NCBI GenBank assembly: GCA_021775455.1
Contig: JAJFHU010000015.1
Coordinates: 1 to 64,000 of the forward strand
Direction of reading: 5' to 3'
DNA: 64,000 bases
From: Hyphomicrobiales bacterium
GTDB taxonomy: Bacteria > Pseudomonadota > Alphaproteobacteria > Rhizobiales > Rhizobiaceae
Shown: one piece after another, positions 18,175-26,115 of the stretch
Numbering within the stretch: position 1 is the first letter of the stretch
How the letters are laid out: each line of letters starts with the position of its first letter
Notes under the pieces: generated by a model
The model's database searches: none
Told to the model about the DNA's origin: nothing
Seen by the model: only the letters and a program-made list of their open reading frames with translations
Position numbers and translations under genes: made by a program

Positions 18175-20573
18175 GCCCGCATCCGCCTACCCGCTGGATC
18201 GAAGGGTGGGTGCTTCAATGCTCTAGCAGTATATAACTCTCCTGCGATTTCGACCTCCAGCTTGCGATTGCAGGTGGCATCTTTCGTTTCCCCTTTGGCT
18301 ACATCTATCAAACCAATAGCAAGGATCAGGCCAGTGCGTGCGCCTTTCGCCCCAGATGTCGTAAGGCCAACAATTTTTCCATTTTCCCAAATTGGCTCAT
18401 CATGAAGAACAAGCGGTTCTCCTTCAACGCCCAGTAAGCAAAGGCGTTGCTTAATCCCGTTATTTTTCTGATCAAGCAAAGCCGTCTTGCCGGTAAACTC
18501 CTTGTCCCAGTCAATCATCCAGGAAAGACCCGCCTGAAGCGGTGTGATCTCAGGTCCCAAGTCGTGACCCCAATGGAAGTAACCCTTTTCCACCCGGCAG
18601 GCATCCAGTGCATAGTGCCCCATTGGTTTTGCACCGACCTTAATCAGTGCGTCGAACACAATTGCAGCTTCGTTAGCAGGGATAGAAATTTCCCATCCGA
18701 GTTCACCAACGAAACTCAAACGGGTGGCTCGGGCATCTTTTCCTGTCAGACCAATTTTTCGGGAAGTGGAGAATGGAAACTCATCCCAATCATCGTCAGA
18801 TAGCGTTGATAATAACTCACGGGAACCGGTTCCCATCACGCCAATGACCGCTTTATTTTCAGTTTCGTCCGTTACCGCCACGGAATAGTTATGCGACCTT
18901 CTTCGAAGTAATGCCTTGTCACGCCATCGGGTTACTGCAGGTGAAGTGATGCGGAAATGATTCTGCGCGAGGCGAGTAACCGTGATGTCTGACTCAATTC
19001 CGCCCTCATCATTCAGAATCAGGGTATATGTTGCGCGGCCAATTTCACGATCCATTGTTGAGCAAGTCAACTGCTCCAAAAATGTAAGTGCATTTTCGCC
19101 CGTAATGTCGAATTTGCTGAATGGTGACAGATCAATGAGCACAGTATTGTGCGCCATTTCTGCTGCTTCGCGTTCAATGATTTCTTGCCATGGCTGCTCG
19201 CCGACAGAATATGGTAAGTCGAGTTCGGTTTCGTCCTTTGCGTACCAAAGCCCACGTTCCCATCCTGCGGTAACGCCAAACACCGCGCCGTGCTCCGCCC
19301 ATTTGTCATGCAGGGCAGATTTTCTCAATCCCCTTCCGGCCTTGGGTTGTTTGAACGGCCAGTGCATGGCGAACTGGTCTGAGACTGCTTCCTTCATGCG
19401 CGCGGTCATATGAGAGTCTGAAGCACTTTTCGGATCAATGCGTGCAACATCCACTTCCCAAAGATCCATTGGGGGGCCGCCATCAGCTATCCAATCTGCC
19501 AGAACACTGCCAATACCTGCAGAAGACATGATGCCAACCGAATTCATGCCAGCGGCTACATACAAGCTATCTACTTCGGGAAATTCACCAATCATGGGCT
19601 TTGTATCGGTAGTGAAACTTTCAGGTCCGTTCATGAACCGTTGAATTCCGGCCTTTTCGAGGGCTGGTAACAATTCCAGTGCCGCTTCCATGAAGGGTGT
19701 AAACTGTTCCCAGTCTTCGGCGAGTTCGAGAAATTCCCGATCGCCCTCTGGTCCGAAAGGGTTCCAGCATTTTGCATCAGGTTCAAATCCACCTATCACC
19801 AATTTGCCGCCCGAATCGCCCTTGATGTAAATTCCTGAATCGAGATCGCGAATGACCGGGAATGTTTCCGGCATTCCATCAATCGGTTCGGTCACCACAT
19901 ACATGTGTTCCACCGCTTGTAACGGCAGAGAGACGCCTGCGCTTTCAGCAATTGGCTTTGACCAGGTGCCAGCACAGATTACAATGTTGGATGCAGACAA
20001 TTTGGTGCCGTCCGTTAGGATTACCCCGTTTGCTCGATGATCAGCCGTAGAAACTTTTGCAACTTCAGCGTGCTCCTGAATTGTCACTCCGCCATTTTTC
20101 GCAGCACGTGCATAGGCCATGCAAAGGCCTACAGGATCAACTCTTGCATCTTCTGCAACGGACATTCCACCGGCATGATCTACCACATTGAGAAATGGGA
20201 GCTCGGCATCAAGCCTGGACTTGGAAAGGATTTCAGGCGTTAAACCAAAATGCTTACCCAGCGATGCAATTCGGTTGAGTTCATCCATACGCTCGGATCT
20301 TCTTGCGAGCCAGTAGCCACCGGTCTCACGATAGCCGGTACTCATCCCTGTTTCTTCTTCCAGTCTTGGAAACAGTTCGCCAGCGTACTTAGCGAGCTTG
20401 GTCATGTTGGGTGTAGCGCGGAGCGGGCCAACAATTCCTGCAGCATGCCAGCTTGTCCCAGAGGTCAGCTGATTGCGCTCAAGCAATAAAATATCTTCAT
20501 CGCCACGCATTGCCAAATGGTATGCCAGACCCAACCCAATCACACCGCCGCCAATGATGATGGTTTCCGGCAT
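18171..20573 (-). CDS. GcvT-fused FAD-dependent dehydrogenase, copy A
   Basis: 800 residues with the same layout as copy B: FAD GxGxxG (IIIGGGVIGLGLAYHLA), SGTSWHAAGIVGPLR with the covalent-FAD His position, then the GcvT-type folate domain (GELGWEISIP; GHYALDACRVEKGYFHWG). The two copies are clearly paralogous but differ throughout, so they may act on successive demethylation steps (for example dimethyl then monomethyl). The ATG immediately follows the stop of the MttB-like gene, and its own stop overlaps copy B by 4 nt: tight co-translation. Cytoplasmic flavoprotein; electrons probably go to an ETF or to O2. Confidence 0.9.
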   Translation of the reverse strand: MPETIIIGGGVIGLGLAYHLAMRGDEDILLLERNQLTSGTSWHAAGIVGPLRATPNMTKLAKYAGELFPRLEEETGMSTGYRETGGYWLARRSERMDELNRIASLGKHFGLTPEILSKSRLDAELPFLNVVDHAGGMSVAEDARVDPVGLCMAYARAAKNGGVTIQEHAEVAKVSTADHRANGVILTDGTKLSASNIVICAGTWSKPIAESAGVSLPLQAVEHMYVVTEPIDGMPETFPVIRDLDSGIYIKGDSGGKLVIGGFEPDAKCWNPFGPEGDREFLELAEDWEQFTPFMEAALELLPALEKAGIQRFMNGPESFTTDTKPMIGEFPEVDSLYVAAGMNSVGIMSSAGIGSVLADWIADGGPPMDLWEVDVARIDPKSASDSHMTARMKEAVSDQFAMHWPFKQPKAGRGLRKSALHDKWAEHGAVFGVTAGWERGLWYAKDETELDLPYSVGEQPWQEIIEREAAEMAHNTVLIDLSPFSKFDITGENALTFLEQLTCSTMDREIGRATYTLILNDEGGIESDITVTRLAQNHFRITSPAVTRWRDKALLRRRSHNYSVAVTDETENKAVIGVMGTGSRELLSTLSDDDWDEFPFSTSRKIGLTGKDARATRLSFVGELGWEISIPANEAAIVFDALIKVGAKPMGHYALDACRVEKGYFHWGHDLGPEITPLQAGLSWMIDWDKEFTGKTALLDQKNNGIKQRLCLLGVEGEPLVLHDEPIWENGKIVGLTTSGAKGARTGLILAIGLIDVAKGETKDATCNRKLEVEIAGELYTARALKHPPFDPAGRRMRA

Positions 20574-22109
20574 CTAGAAATAGTCCTTATCCGGTTTTTC
20601 GGCCTTGCGGGCAGCTATATAGGTTTGTAATTCTTCATCAATGGCCGGATCCAAACCCGGATCTTCGTATGCCTCCAGACTTTCCTTCCACAGTGCGTTT
20701 GCCCGTTGTGCGGTATCGAGTTCTCCGGCAGCGGACCATTGCTCAAACGAATTGTTATCAGGAGTTGTGGGACGGAACAAAGCTTCCAGGAAATTCAAAT
20801 GGGTGTGTTCAGAGCCCAGGAAATGCTGACCGGGCCCGGTTTCTGCGATGGCGCTCATGGCTTGGGCGTTTTCACTGAGATCAATTCCTTCAAAGAAGCG
20901 GCCAATTTTTCCACAGAGATCTGCATCAATCATTGTCTTTTCAAAGCTCGTTACCAATCCGCCTTCAAGCCATCCGGTTGCGTGATTGATTAGATTGGCT
21001 CCTGCAAACATCGACATCAGCAAACCCCAGGTTGCCTCCTGCTGGCTTTGTGCATCCGGGAGTTTGGATGCCGACAGGGTACCCACCGTGTGTAACGGGA
21101 CCCCCAACCTTCGGGCCAACTGGCCTGCAGCCAGAACCATTTGGCCGGCCTCTGGTGAACCAAAAGTCGGAGCACCGGATTGCATCGACATAGTTGATGC
21201 GAAGCTTCCCATCAAACAGGGTGCACCCGGACTGATCAGTTGTACCAGCGCGAGGCATGCCATGGTTTCTGCCAAAACCTGTGCCAGTGTTCCCGCCACG
21301 GTACAGGGACTCATGGCCCCAGTCAGAACCCAGGGCGTGCAGGCAACTGGCTGGTTTGCACGTGCGTAGGTTTTAAGTGCACCCGACATGTTTGCGTCCA
21401 GCACCAGCGGTGCGTTGGTGTTTGAAACACAATAAAGGACTGGATTTTCGGCGACGTAATCCTCGCCAAATACTATCTTTGCCATGTCGATTGCATGGCC
21501 AGCCCGCTCTGCACCGATGAATGCACCCATGAATGCCCGGTCGGACCAACGGATGTGGGCATAGAGTATATCGAGATGGCGTTTGTTTGCGGGCAAGTCT
21601 ACCGGTTCACACACGACCCCACCAGAATGGTGCAGCCAGGGTATGGTTTGGTGGAGTTTCACCAGTCGCTTAAAATCTTCATAAGTTGCGTAGCGCCGAC
21701 CATTGTCCAGGTCATGTACGAAAGGTGGCCCCCAAGACGGACAAAGAACGGATGCATTGCCGCCAAGCTGGACATTGTTTTTTGGATTGCGGGCGTGTTG
21801 TGTAAACACGGAAGGTGCCGTCGCCTGGATGATTTTTCGACAAAACTCCGGCTCGAAGCGCACCCTGTTACCAACCACATCACAGCCGGCATCCTTGAAT
21901 ATTGCAAGAATCTCTGGATCGTCGTGGAACTCCATGCCGGTTTCGTTCAGAATTTTATCGGCATTTTCCTCAATGAGACACAAACCGTCTTCACCAAGAA
22001 TACCATAAGGCTGCAGGCTTCTTGAGATGAAGGACGCACGGGGTTGACCAATCAAACCACGATTTCTTGGTCTGTTTATTTTTCGGCGGGTTTTTCTGAC
22101 CGTACTCAT
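20574..22109 (-). CDS. MttB/COG5598-family methyltransferase, non-pyrrolysine type
   Basis: About 511 residues. Conserved trimethylamine-methyltransferase family blocks are visible: SGGVVCEPVDLP, SNTNAPLVLDANMSGAL, WVLTGAMSPCTVAGTLAQVL, INHATGWLEGG and a C-terminal GPGQHFLGSEHTH. The frame has no internal amber codon, so it is not a pyrrolysine enzyme; characterised relatives of this kind include corrinoid-dependent glycine betaine methyltransferase (MtgB). I start at 22109 (basic MSTVRKTRRK N-terminus typical of the family); the frame extends to 22187 but would read through a palindrome. First gene of the operon with two FAD/GcvT enzymes and an aminotransferase. No corrinoid protein gene is seen in the window. 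Confidence 0.87.
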   Translation of the reverse strand: MSTVRKTRRKINRPRNRGLIGQPRASFISRSLQPYGILGEDGLCLIEENADKILNETGMEFHDDPEILAIFKDAGCDVVGNRVRFEPEFCRKIIQATAPSVFTQHARNPKNNVQLGGNASVLCPSWGPPFVHDLDNGRRYATYEDFKRLVKLHQTIPWLHHSGGVVCEPVDLPANKRHLDILYAHIRWSDRAFMGAFIGAERAGHAIDMAKIVFGEDYVAENPVLYCVSNTNAPLVLDANMSGALKTYARANQPVACTPWVLTGAMSPCTVAGTLAQVLAETMACLALVQLISPGAPCLMGSFASTMSMQSGAPTFGSPEAGQMVLAAGQLARRLGVPLHTVGTLSASKLPDAQSQQEATWGLLMSMFAGANLINHATGWLEGGLVTSFEKTMIDADLCGKIGRFFEGIDLSENAQAMSAIAETGPGQHFLGSEHTHLNFLEALFRPTTPDNNSFEQWSAAGELDTAQRANALWKESLEAYEDPGLDPAIDEELQTYIAARKAEKPDKDYF

Positions 22110-22128
22110 GTGCGCGCGCGTTGGTTCA

Positions 22129-22140
22129 ATTGTATACAAT
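22129..22140. promoter_or_regulatory. Perfect 12-bp palindrome ATTGTATACAAT (possible GntR-type operator)
   Basis: ATTGTATACAAT lies 20 nt upstream of the preferred start of the MttB-like gene. TTGTATACAA-like dyads are typical of FadR-subfamily GntR operators. No GntR gene is in the window, so the regulator would be elsewhere. It also overlaps a possible -10 element (TATACA). Its presence supports the shorter MttB start. Confidence 0.5.
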
Positions 22141-22311
22141 ACACTTTGTAATTGCCGCCTCCAGGATGCAATTAAAAATTCAAACAATTATTTCTTTGAA
22201 TAATTTTGTTCGAAATTGAACGGGGAGTAATTATCTTGAAGTTTACCATTTTAGCGCCACTTTCCTGTGTGACCAGAGAACACTGATTCTTCCCCAACCA
22301 TGGATTGAAAA

Positions 22312-22803
22312 ATGAACCACTTTAATTTTTCCAAAACAATCGCAAAATTTGCCGTTATTGTGTCGATTGCTTTGCCTCTCTCTTCTCAGGCAATGGCAGA
22401 CGCGCGCATTGAGGTTGGAATTTTGACCTGTAATGTTGAAGGCGGCGCAGGCTTGATAATTACTTCCCGAAAAGAAATGACATGCACATTTGTTGGCATT
22501 GATGATTTCACTGAATCCTATGATGGCACCATTCGTAAATTCGGTCTCGATATTGGCGAAACCGACTATTCAACAATCAAATGGGCAGTATTTGCTCCAA
22601 CTACCGAGCTTGAATCCGGTGCACTTGAGGGAACATATGTAGGCCTTTCGGCGGAGGCTACACTTGGCGCGGGTGTCGGCGCCAATGCGTTGGTTGGCGG
22701 TTTCGATCAGTCGATTGCGCTGCAACCTTTCAGTGGTCAGGTCCAGCAGGGACTGAATATCGCGGCAGGTGTCGGCGCATTGACGCTTCGCAATCGCAAC
22801 TAA
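22312..22803 (+). CDS. DUF992-family secreted protein
   Basis: 163 residues with a Sec signal peptide (basic start, hydrophobic core AVIVSIALPLSS, cleavage after AMA near residue 29). The mature part reads ARIEVGILTCNVEGGAG, then CTFVG and a Gly/Ala-rich C-terminal half ending GALTLRNR, the pattern of DUF992, a small periplasmic alphaproteobacterial family of unknown function. The two cysteines after the signal (TCNV, TCTF) could form a disulfide. It sits alone, divergent from the MttB operon and convergent with the TRAP genes, with a good terminator behind it. Not obviously part of amine catabolism. Confidence 0.85.
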   Translation: MNHFNFSKTIAKFAVIVSIALPLSSQAMADARIEVGILTCNVEGGAGLIITSRKEMTCTFVGIDDFTESYDGTIRKFGLDIGETDYSTIKWAVFAPTTELESGALEGTYVGLSAEATLGAGVGANALVGGFDQSIALQPFSGQVQQGLNIAAGVGALTLRNRN

Positions 22804-22822
22804 TTTTTCGATGAGTTTAATG

Positions 22823-22857
22823 AACCGGCGTGCAAGATTCTTGCACGCTGGTTTTAT
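22823..22857 (+). terminator. Rho-independent terminator after DUF992 gene
   Basis: Stem AACCGGCGTGCAAG pairs with CTTGCACGCTGGTT around a 3-nt loop (one G-T mismatch), followed by TTAT. It lies 20 nt after the DUF992 stop, between two convergent genes. Confidence 0.85.
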
Positions 22858-22875
22858 TGCCCAAATCCGCTGACC

Positions 22876-24249
22876 TTATTTGATGACTGTTTCCGGCCCC
22901 ATCATGTAATTCGGCAGAACGGTAGAGATCCACGGCACATAGGTTACCAGTATCAGAAACAGGAATAGTATGCCGAGCCAGGGTAGTGCGGCCCGCACGA
23001 CGCTCATCACTGGCATATTTGCTACCCCTGAAGTTACAAACAAATTAAGGCCGACCGGTGGGGTGATCATTCCGATCTCCATGTTAACCACCATGATGAT
23101 TCCCAGGTGGATGGGATCGATTCCCAACTCTATTGCTATCGGGAACACCAACGGCGCTACAATTATCAACAGCCCGGATGGTTCCATAAACTGGCCACCG
23201 ATCAGCAAGATAATGTTGACGACGATCAAAAACATCCACCAGCTAAGACCTGCATCCAACATTACGCTGGCAATATGTTGCGGGATTTGCTCTTCAGTCA
23301 GCACATGTTTGAGGATGAGCGCATTGGCGATTATGAACAGTAGCGTAATGGTCAGTTTGCCAGCATCAAATAATGTGTCTCGGGTATCAGGATGGAAAAA
23401 AGCTGTAACAAGTGCCTGAGGCTTGCGAAAAAGAGAAATGGATCCGCCGTCTGTGTTATTCAGTGGACCCATGTCGCGATAAACGAAATTCGCGATGACA
23501 AAAGCATATACAGAAGCGACAGCTGCTGCCTCCGTTGGCGTGAAGTAACCGCCGTAGATTCCGCCCAATATGATTATGATTAGCAGCAACCCCCAAAACG
23601 CCTCGGCACCCGAGGTGAGAATTTCCCCAATTCCCTTCCATTCACCTTTTGGCAGTTCCTTGAATTTGGCAACGATGTAAATGCCGACCATCAACATGCC
23701 GCCGGCAATCAGTCCCGGTATGACACCGGCAAGGAACATCCGGCCTACAGATACATCCGTTGCAGCGGCATAGACAACCATGACAATTGAAGGTGGGATC
23801 AGTATCCCAAGTGTGCCCGCATTACAGATTATGCCTGCTGCAAATTCCTTTGTGTATCCAACCTGGCGCATACCGGCGATGACAATTGTTCCGATTGCCA
23901 CAACTGTTGCAGGTGATGAACCGGAAAGTGCGGCAAACATCATGCATGCAAACACCCCGGCAATTGCCAAGCCTCCGGGTAGGTGACCAACGCAGGCAAT
24001 TGAAAACCGAATGATGCGACGGGCAACACCGCCAGTTGACATAAAAGAAGATGCCAGAATAAAAAACGGGATAGCCAGCAGAGTGTAGTGACCCTGAAAC
24101 GCAGAAAACAATGTTTGTGCAATTGATGCAAGTGAACTGTCCGAAAAAGTCAGCAGGAACAGGATGGATGCAAGTCCGAGAGAGACCGCTACCGGAACGC
24201 CCACAAGCAACAAAAGAATAATTAATCCGAAGAGGAGAACAACTTCCAT
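22876..24249 (-). CDS. TRAP transporter large permease (DctM)
   Basis: 457 residues, almost entirely hydrophobic, with about 12 membrane helices. Family signatures: GVPVAVSLGLASI near the start, FILASSFMSTGGVARRI, CAGTLGILIPPSI-like segment (CNAGTLGILIPPSIVMVVY) and GMITPPVGLNLFVTSG. A hydrophilic insert at about 255-295 makes it slightly longer than typical DctM. Inner-membrane Na+-driven substrate translocator working with DctQ and the periplasmic DctP. Start overlaps the DctQ stop by one base. The substrate may be an organic acid or zwitterion used by the neighbouring catabolic genes, but the sequence does not tell. Confidence 0.93.
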   Translation of the reverse strand: MEVVLLFGLIILLLLVGVPVAVSLGLASILFLLTFSDSSLASIAQTLFSAFQGHYTLLAIPFFILASSFMSTGGVARRIIRFSIACVGHLPGGLAIAGVFACMMFAALSGSSPATVVAIGTIVIAGMRQVGYTKEFAAGIICNAGTLGILIPPSIVMVVYAAATDVSVGRMFLAGVIPGLIAGGMLMVGIYIVAKFKELPKGEWKGIGEILTSGAEAFWGLLLIIIILGGIYGGYFTPTEAAAVASVYAFVIANFVYRDMGPLNNTDGGSISLFRKPQALVTAFFHPDTRDTLFDAGKLTITLLFIIANALILKHVLTEEQIPQHIASVMLDAGLSWWMFLIVVNIILLIGGQFMEPSGLLIIVAPLVFPIAIELGIDPIHLGIIMVVNMEIGMITPPVGLNLFVTSGVANMPVMSVVRAALPWLGILFLFLILVTYVPWISTVLPNYMMGPETVIK

Positions 24250-24974
24250 CAGGATTTGTCCTCGTCTTCAATTGCCTTTACTGAATCCTCCACCTCGTGC
24301 GCAACGATGATGCTGTCGGCTTCGTCGCGATACACTTTCAGCCCAGCCTGAATGAAACGATACAAAAGCAATCCCATTCCGAGGGGTAAAACGAAGTAGG
24401 GAATGAAGCGCGGAACCTTTTCGTAAGGTTCGCCATCGTTCATCCAGTCAGCAATAAACTGCAAGAATCCCGGCATGTTGACATCGTCGACTTCATACCA
24501 GCCTTTGGAAAGAAACTTTTCTTCGAATCCGGTTGGAAACCAACGGCCAGTTGTTGCGGGAAGGTTTGCAAAATTGGCCCAATAGTCCCAGCTACCCTTG
24601 AACAGCAGAAATGCATAAAACACACTGCAAAGAACCGCGATCATGGCCATGATTTTTCTTGGTGCTGGCGCCACCGCTGCAGTGACAAGATCAACACCCA
24701 AATGCGCACGTTGTTTTACACAATAGCTGGCGCCAAGAAGTACCAACCAGGCAAACAGGAATACCGTAAGTTCCAGCGACAACAAGCCAAACGTTGCCAA
24801 CGGTCCGGTTATGGGTGCAAAGCTTTCCGAGCGCCAGAACGAAAATTCCTGAAGTTTGCGGATAACCACATTGGCAAAAGTAATCATCGCCATCAATCCA
24901 AGGATGACGGCGATGACGGTTTCTTCAAACCGGTCAGATGATTTCGATACCGATCTGTAAGGTGACCTGGTCAT
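24249..24974 (-). CDS. TRAP transporter small permease (DctQ) with long insert
   Basis: 241 residues from the ATG at 24974 (a TTG at 24977 is one codon earlier). Four membrane helices are visible, with the family-typical ELTVFLFAWLVLLGASYCVKQRAHLGVDL segment in the middle (given here by its ends ELTVF and HLGVDL, at about 90-118). Between helix 3 and helix 4 there is an extra soluble stretch of about 50 residues (from WDYWANF to YEKVPRF), so it is longer than the common 160-190 residues. Overlaps DctP and DctM by one base each, so the three are co-translated. Confidence 0.9.
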   Translation of the reverse strand: MTRSPYRSVSKSSDRFEETVIAVILGLMAMITFANVVIRKLQEFSFWRSESFAPITGPLATFGLLSLELTVFLFAWLVLLGASYCVKQRAHLGVDLVTAAVAPAPRKIMAMIAVLCSVFYAFLLFKGSWDYWANFANLPATTGRWFPTGFEEKFLSKGWYEVDDVNMPGFLQFIADWMNDGEPYEKVPRFIPYFVLPLGMGLLLYRFIQAGLKVYRDEADSIIVAHEVEDSVKAIEDEDKS

Positions 24975-25978
24975 CAATGTGTGGCATTGATAGCCTGGGC
25001 CGCATCAATCATGTCGGTACCCACATCTCCTTCAAACTGCTTCCAAACCGGCTTCATTGCATCAACCCAATCCTGGCGCTGCTCGGGCGTCAGTTGACGC
25101 ACTTCGGTTCCGGCCGCGACAACAGCATCTTTCGCCTTTTCGTTGACTGCGAAAGCCTCACCGTTGCGGGCTTCGGTTACCTCTTTCAAGATAGTCGACA
25201 ATTGATCCCGAACACCGGTATCAAGGCTATCCCACCATTCAGTGGATGTCACAACGAGGTAATCAATAATGCCGTGGTTTGTCTCCGTAACACCGTCCTG
25301 CACTTCGTAGAACTTCTTGCCGTAAATGTTGGACCAGGTGTTTTCCTGTCCATCGATAGTTTTCGTTTGCAGGGCACCGTAAACTTCCTTGAAAGACATC
25401 TTTTGGGGAACGCCGCCAATCGCTTCAAATTGTGCCTGCAAGACATCTGAAGACTGAATACGGAATTTCAGTCCTTCGGCATCAGATGGATTTATCAGCG
25501 GTTTTGTTGCCGACATCTGTTTCAAGCCGTTGTGCCAAAATGCCAGGCCCTTGAGACCACGCTTGACCATGGAATCTTTCATTGCCTGACCGGCATCTGA
25601 ATTTTGGAACGCATCTACAGCGGCCATATTCTTGAACATGAATGGCAGATCAAAAAGTCGAAATTGTTTAGTATATTTCTCAAACTTTGAAAGCGACGGT
25701 GCTGCCAAATGAACATCACCCAGGAGAAGTGCTTCAAGAACCTTGTTGTCATCGTACAAGGTTGAATTTGGAAACACCTCCATACAGGCGGTTCCGTTCA
25801 TTTCCGAATTCACACGCTCTGCCAGCAGACTCGCAGCAATTCCCTTTGGGTGTTTGTCCGTGTTGGTTACATGACTGAATTTGATAACCACTTCACCATC
25901 GTCACAATTGGCAAAGGATGTAGTTGTTGCCAAGGCGAGCACACTGGCAGCCATGGCGGCAATCTTGAATATATGCAT
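24974..25978 (-). CDS. TRAP transporter periplasmic solute-binding protein (DctP)
   Basis: 334 residues with a signal peptide (MHIFKIAAMAASVLALATTT, cleavage near FAN). DctP signatures: KFSHVTNTDKHPKG, LFDLPFMFKN, GLKFRIQSSDVLQAQFEAIG with the substrate-carboxylate Arg, and KTIDGQENTWSNIYGKKF. The conserved Arg in FRIQ suggests a carboxylate-bearing ligand. GGAGGA 8 nt upstream of the ATG is a strong ribosome site, and it is the first gene of the dctPQM operon. The two cysteines (CDDGE, ACMEVF) could form a disulfide. Confidence 0.92.
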   Translation of the reverse strand: MHIFKIAAMAASVLALATTTSFANCDDGEVVIKFSHVTNTDKHPKGIAASLLAERVNSEMNGTACMEVFPNSTLYDDNKVLEALLLGDVHLAAPSLSKFEKYTKQFRLFDLPFMFKNMAAVDAFQNSDAGQAMKDSMVKRGLKGLAFWHNGLKQMSATKPLINPSDAEGLKFRIQSSDVLQAQFEAIGGVPQKMSFKEVYGALQTKTIDGQENTWSNIYGKKFYEVQDGVTETNHGIIDYLVVTSTEWWDSLDTGVRDQLSTILKEVTEARNGEAFAVNEKAKDAVVAAGTEVRQLTPEQRQDWVDAMKPVWKQFEGDVGTDMIDAAQAINATH

Positions 25979-26115
25979 GATTTTTCCTCCACTTGTGCAC
26001 CTCCCAGTTCTGTCGCATAAGCGGATGGTGCGTGGGCTACATTAATGGCAAAGGGTGTGGCAAATCAATGTCCGAACAGTTTCGCCAATAGTCTTAGAGG
26101 TTTCAATTTTTCACA

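Noticed and set aside
20574-22109. Pyrrolysine in the MttB-like protein
   Set aside because: The frame is open over the whole family length without an in-frame amber codon, so it is a non-pyrrolysine homologue.
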